Below, one piece after another: positions 4,943 to 5,581 of a stretch of 5,581 nucleotides of DNA. The position numbers and the translations under genes were made by a program. Origin of the DNA: JBAVQS01 sp049694275 (GTDB lineage: Bacteria; Chloroflexota; Anaerolineae; UBA4142; SHND01); NCBI GenBank assembly GCA_049694275.1, contig JBAVQS010000103.1:1-5581 (forward strand), written 5' to 3'. Every line of letters begins with the position of its first letter. Position 1 is the first letter of the stretch. The notes under the pieces were generated by a model. It saw only the letters and a list, made by a program, of their open reading frames with translations. It ran no database searches and was not told the origin of the DNA.

Positions 4943-5581
4943 TTATCCCCCAGCTCCACCGTACAGCGCGTCGAGGTTGACTGCCTCGCGGGCGGTCGCA
5001 CTCTGCATCTGCCCAAGCATGGGTGCGATCATTCGCATGATAAAGGTTGCGGCCTCCGGTCCTGCGCCGATAAAATGCGCCCCGCGCAAGTCCAGGAGCG
5101 GGCGTCCTCCGCCTCCGCCATTCCCACCGCCCCCACTTCCTCCGGCCCGGGCCTTCGAGCGCGGCGTGATGTTTACGTATTCCGGTTCTGATCCTTCCCC
5201 TGCGACAAAGTGCGTTGCCGAGGTGACCCAGCCCGCATACCCCTGGGCCGCGGCAATCGGCGCGCCCTTGCTCCCAGCCTGTGATGTGCCCTGGCCCGCG
5301 CCGCCGCCGCCCATCTCGGGCAGGTCGGCCATCGGCAGCCCAATCGAGCCGGTCGCTGATCCGGATCCTTGCGAGCCGATCTGGATGTTGAGGACCTGCT
5401 GGATGGTGAGTGGCAGGGCGTTCTCCAGCTTGGCGAACGAATTCCAGGCCGCATTCCATCCAGCGCCAAATACCAGGTCCACTTCGGTCTTGATCGGTTT
5501 CTTGGCCGCATCGAGTAAGACCTGGTATTCTTTGACCTTCTTCGTCGCGGCGGTGGTGTTGGCGTCGAATGTGGTGGAAAC
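4943..5581 (-). CDS. Tail tape measure protein, C-terminal part (5' end outside window)
   Basis: The frame is open from the right window edge to TAA 4945-4943, showing 212 residues; the start is missing, and the GTG at 5482 is simply internal. Tape measure proteins fix tail length and run through the tail tube before DNA ejection. Residues 1-60 are a helical stretch with lysines (TKKVKEYQVLLDAAKKPIK) continuing into a tryptophan-containing helix, as at the end of a coiled-coil body. Gly/Ser-rich segments follow. Residues 123-140 (THFVAGEGSEPEYVNITP) match the 'GExGPE' type of motif common near tape measure C-termini. A Gly tract GGSGGGGNGGGGG (147-159) precedes a second similar element, AHFIGAGPEAATF (168-180), and a final helix. 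Position just before the Dit-like gene agrees. Without the N-terminal bulk the assignment rests on this motif, composition and gene order. Confidence 0.7.
   Translation of the reverse strand, partial: VSTTFDANTTAATKKVKEYQVLLDAAKKPIKTEVDLVFGAGWNAAWNSFAKLENALPLTIQQVLNIQIGSQGSGSATGSIGLPMADLPEMGGGGAGQGTSQAGSKGAPIAAAQGYAGWVTSATHFVAGEGSEPEYVNITPRSKARAGGSGGGGNGGGGGRPLLDLRGAHFIGAGPEAATFIMRMIAPMLGQMQSATAREAVNLDALYGGAGG
4946..4951 (-). promoter_or_regulatory. Ribosome binding site deciding the Dit-like start
   Basis: GGGGGA on the minus strand lies 7 bases before ATG 4938 and adjoins the TAA stop of the tape measure gene. It supports 4938 over the longer reading from 5016. Confidence 0.55.

Overview
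The window looks like part of a tailed bacteriophage or prophage of the long-tailed (siphovirus-like) type. The main evidence is a tightly packed block of minus-strand genes, read from right to left in the canonical siphophage tail order: end of the tape measure protein (5581-4943, 5' end outside the window), a distal-tail (Dit)-like protein (4938-3454), a tail hub / tail-associated protein (3457-2279), a tail fibre or receptor-binding candidate (2270-960) and a 63-residue single-pass membrane protein (949-758). Gaps are 4, -4, 8 and 10 bases. Each start has a purine-rich Shine-Dalgarno sequence, and two stop codons overlap the next gene's ribosome binding site, so this block is probably one translationally coupled operon. 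The host cannot be named. The genes are GC-rich, use ATG and GTG starts and have bacterial-type ribosome binding sites. Tail functions rest on gene order, protein architecture and a few motifs, not on a database search.

The left 757 bases differ from the tail block. They carry one convincing plus-strand gene of unknown function (335-643, 102 residues), facing the tail operon tail-to-tail. Upstream is a good extended -10 promoter (TTGCCG, 17-base spacer, TACAAT, 54-82). Its predicted transcript starts at about base 89 with a stem-loop, has two stem-loops sharing a loop sequence, then a multi-helix region closed by a long-range pairing, and reaches a TTTTGCTTTT run near 229. This could be a free-standing small RNA or a structured, attenuator-like leader of the 102-residue gene. 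A second possible promoter (285-313), with palindromes beside and over it, lies directly in front of the gene.

The 102-residue gene lies between two copies of a short degenerate repeat (270-298 and 644-674), and an inverted repeat spans its stop codon. The arrangement resembles an independently transcribed accessory (moron-like) cassette next to a late operon. That reading is inference. The RNA and its paired gene are the parts most likely to be undescribed; the tail genes are ordinary in layout but divergent in sequence.
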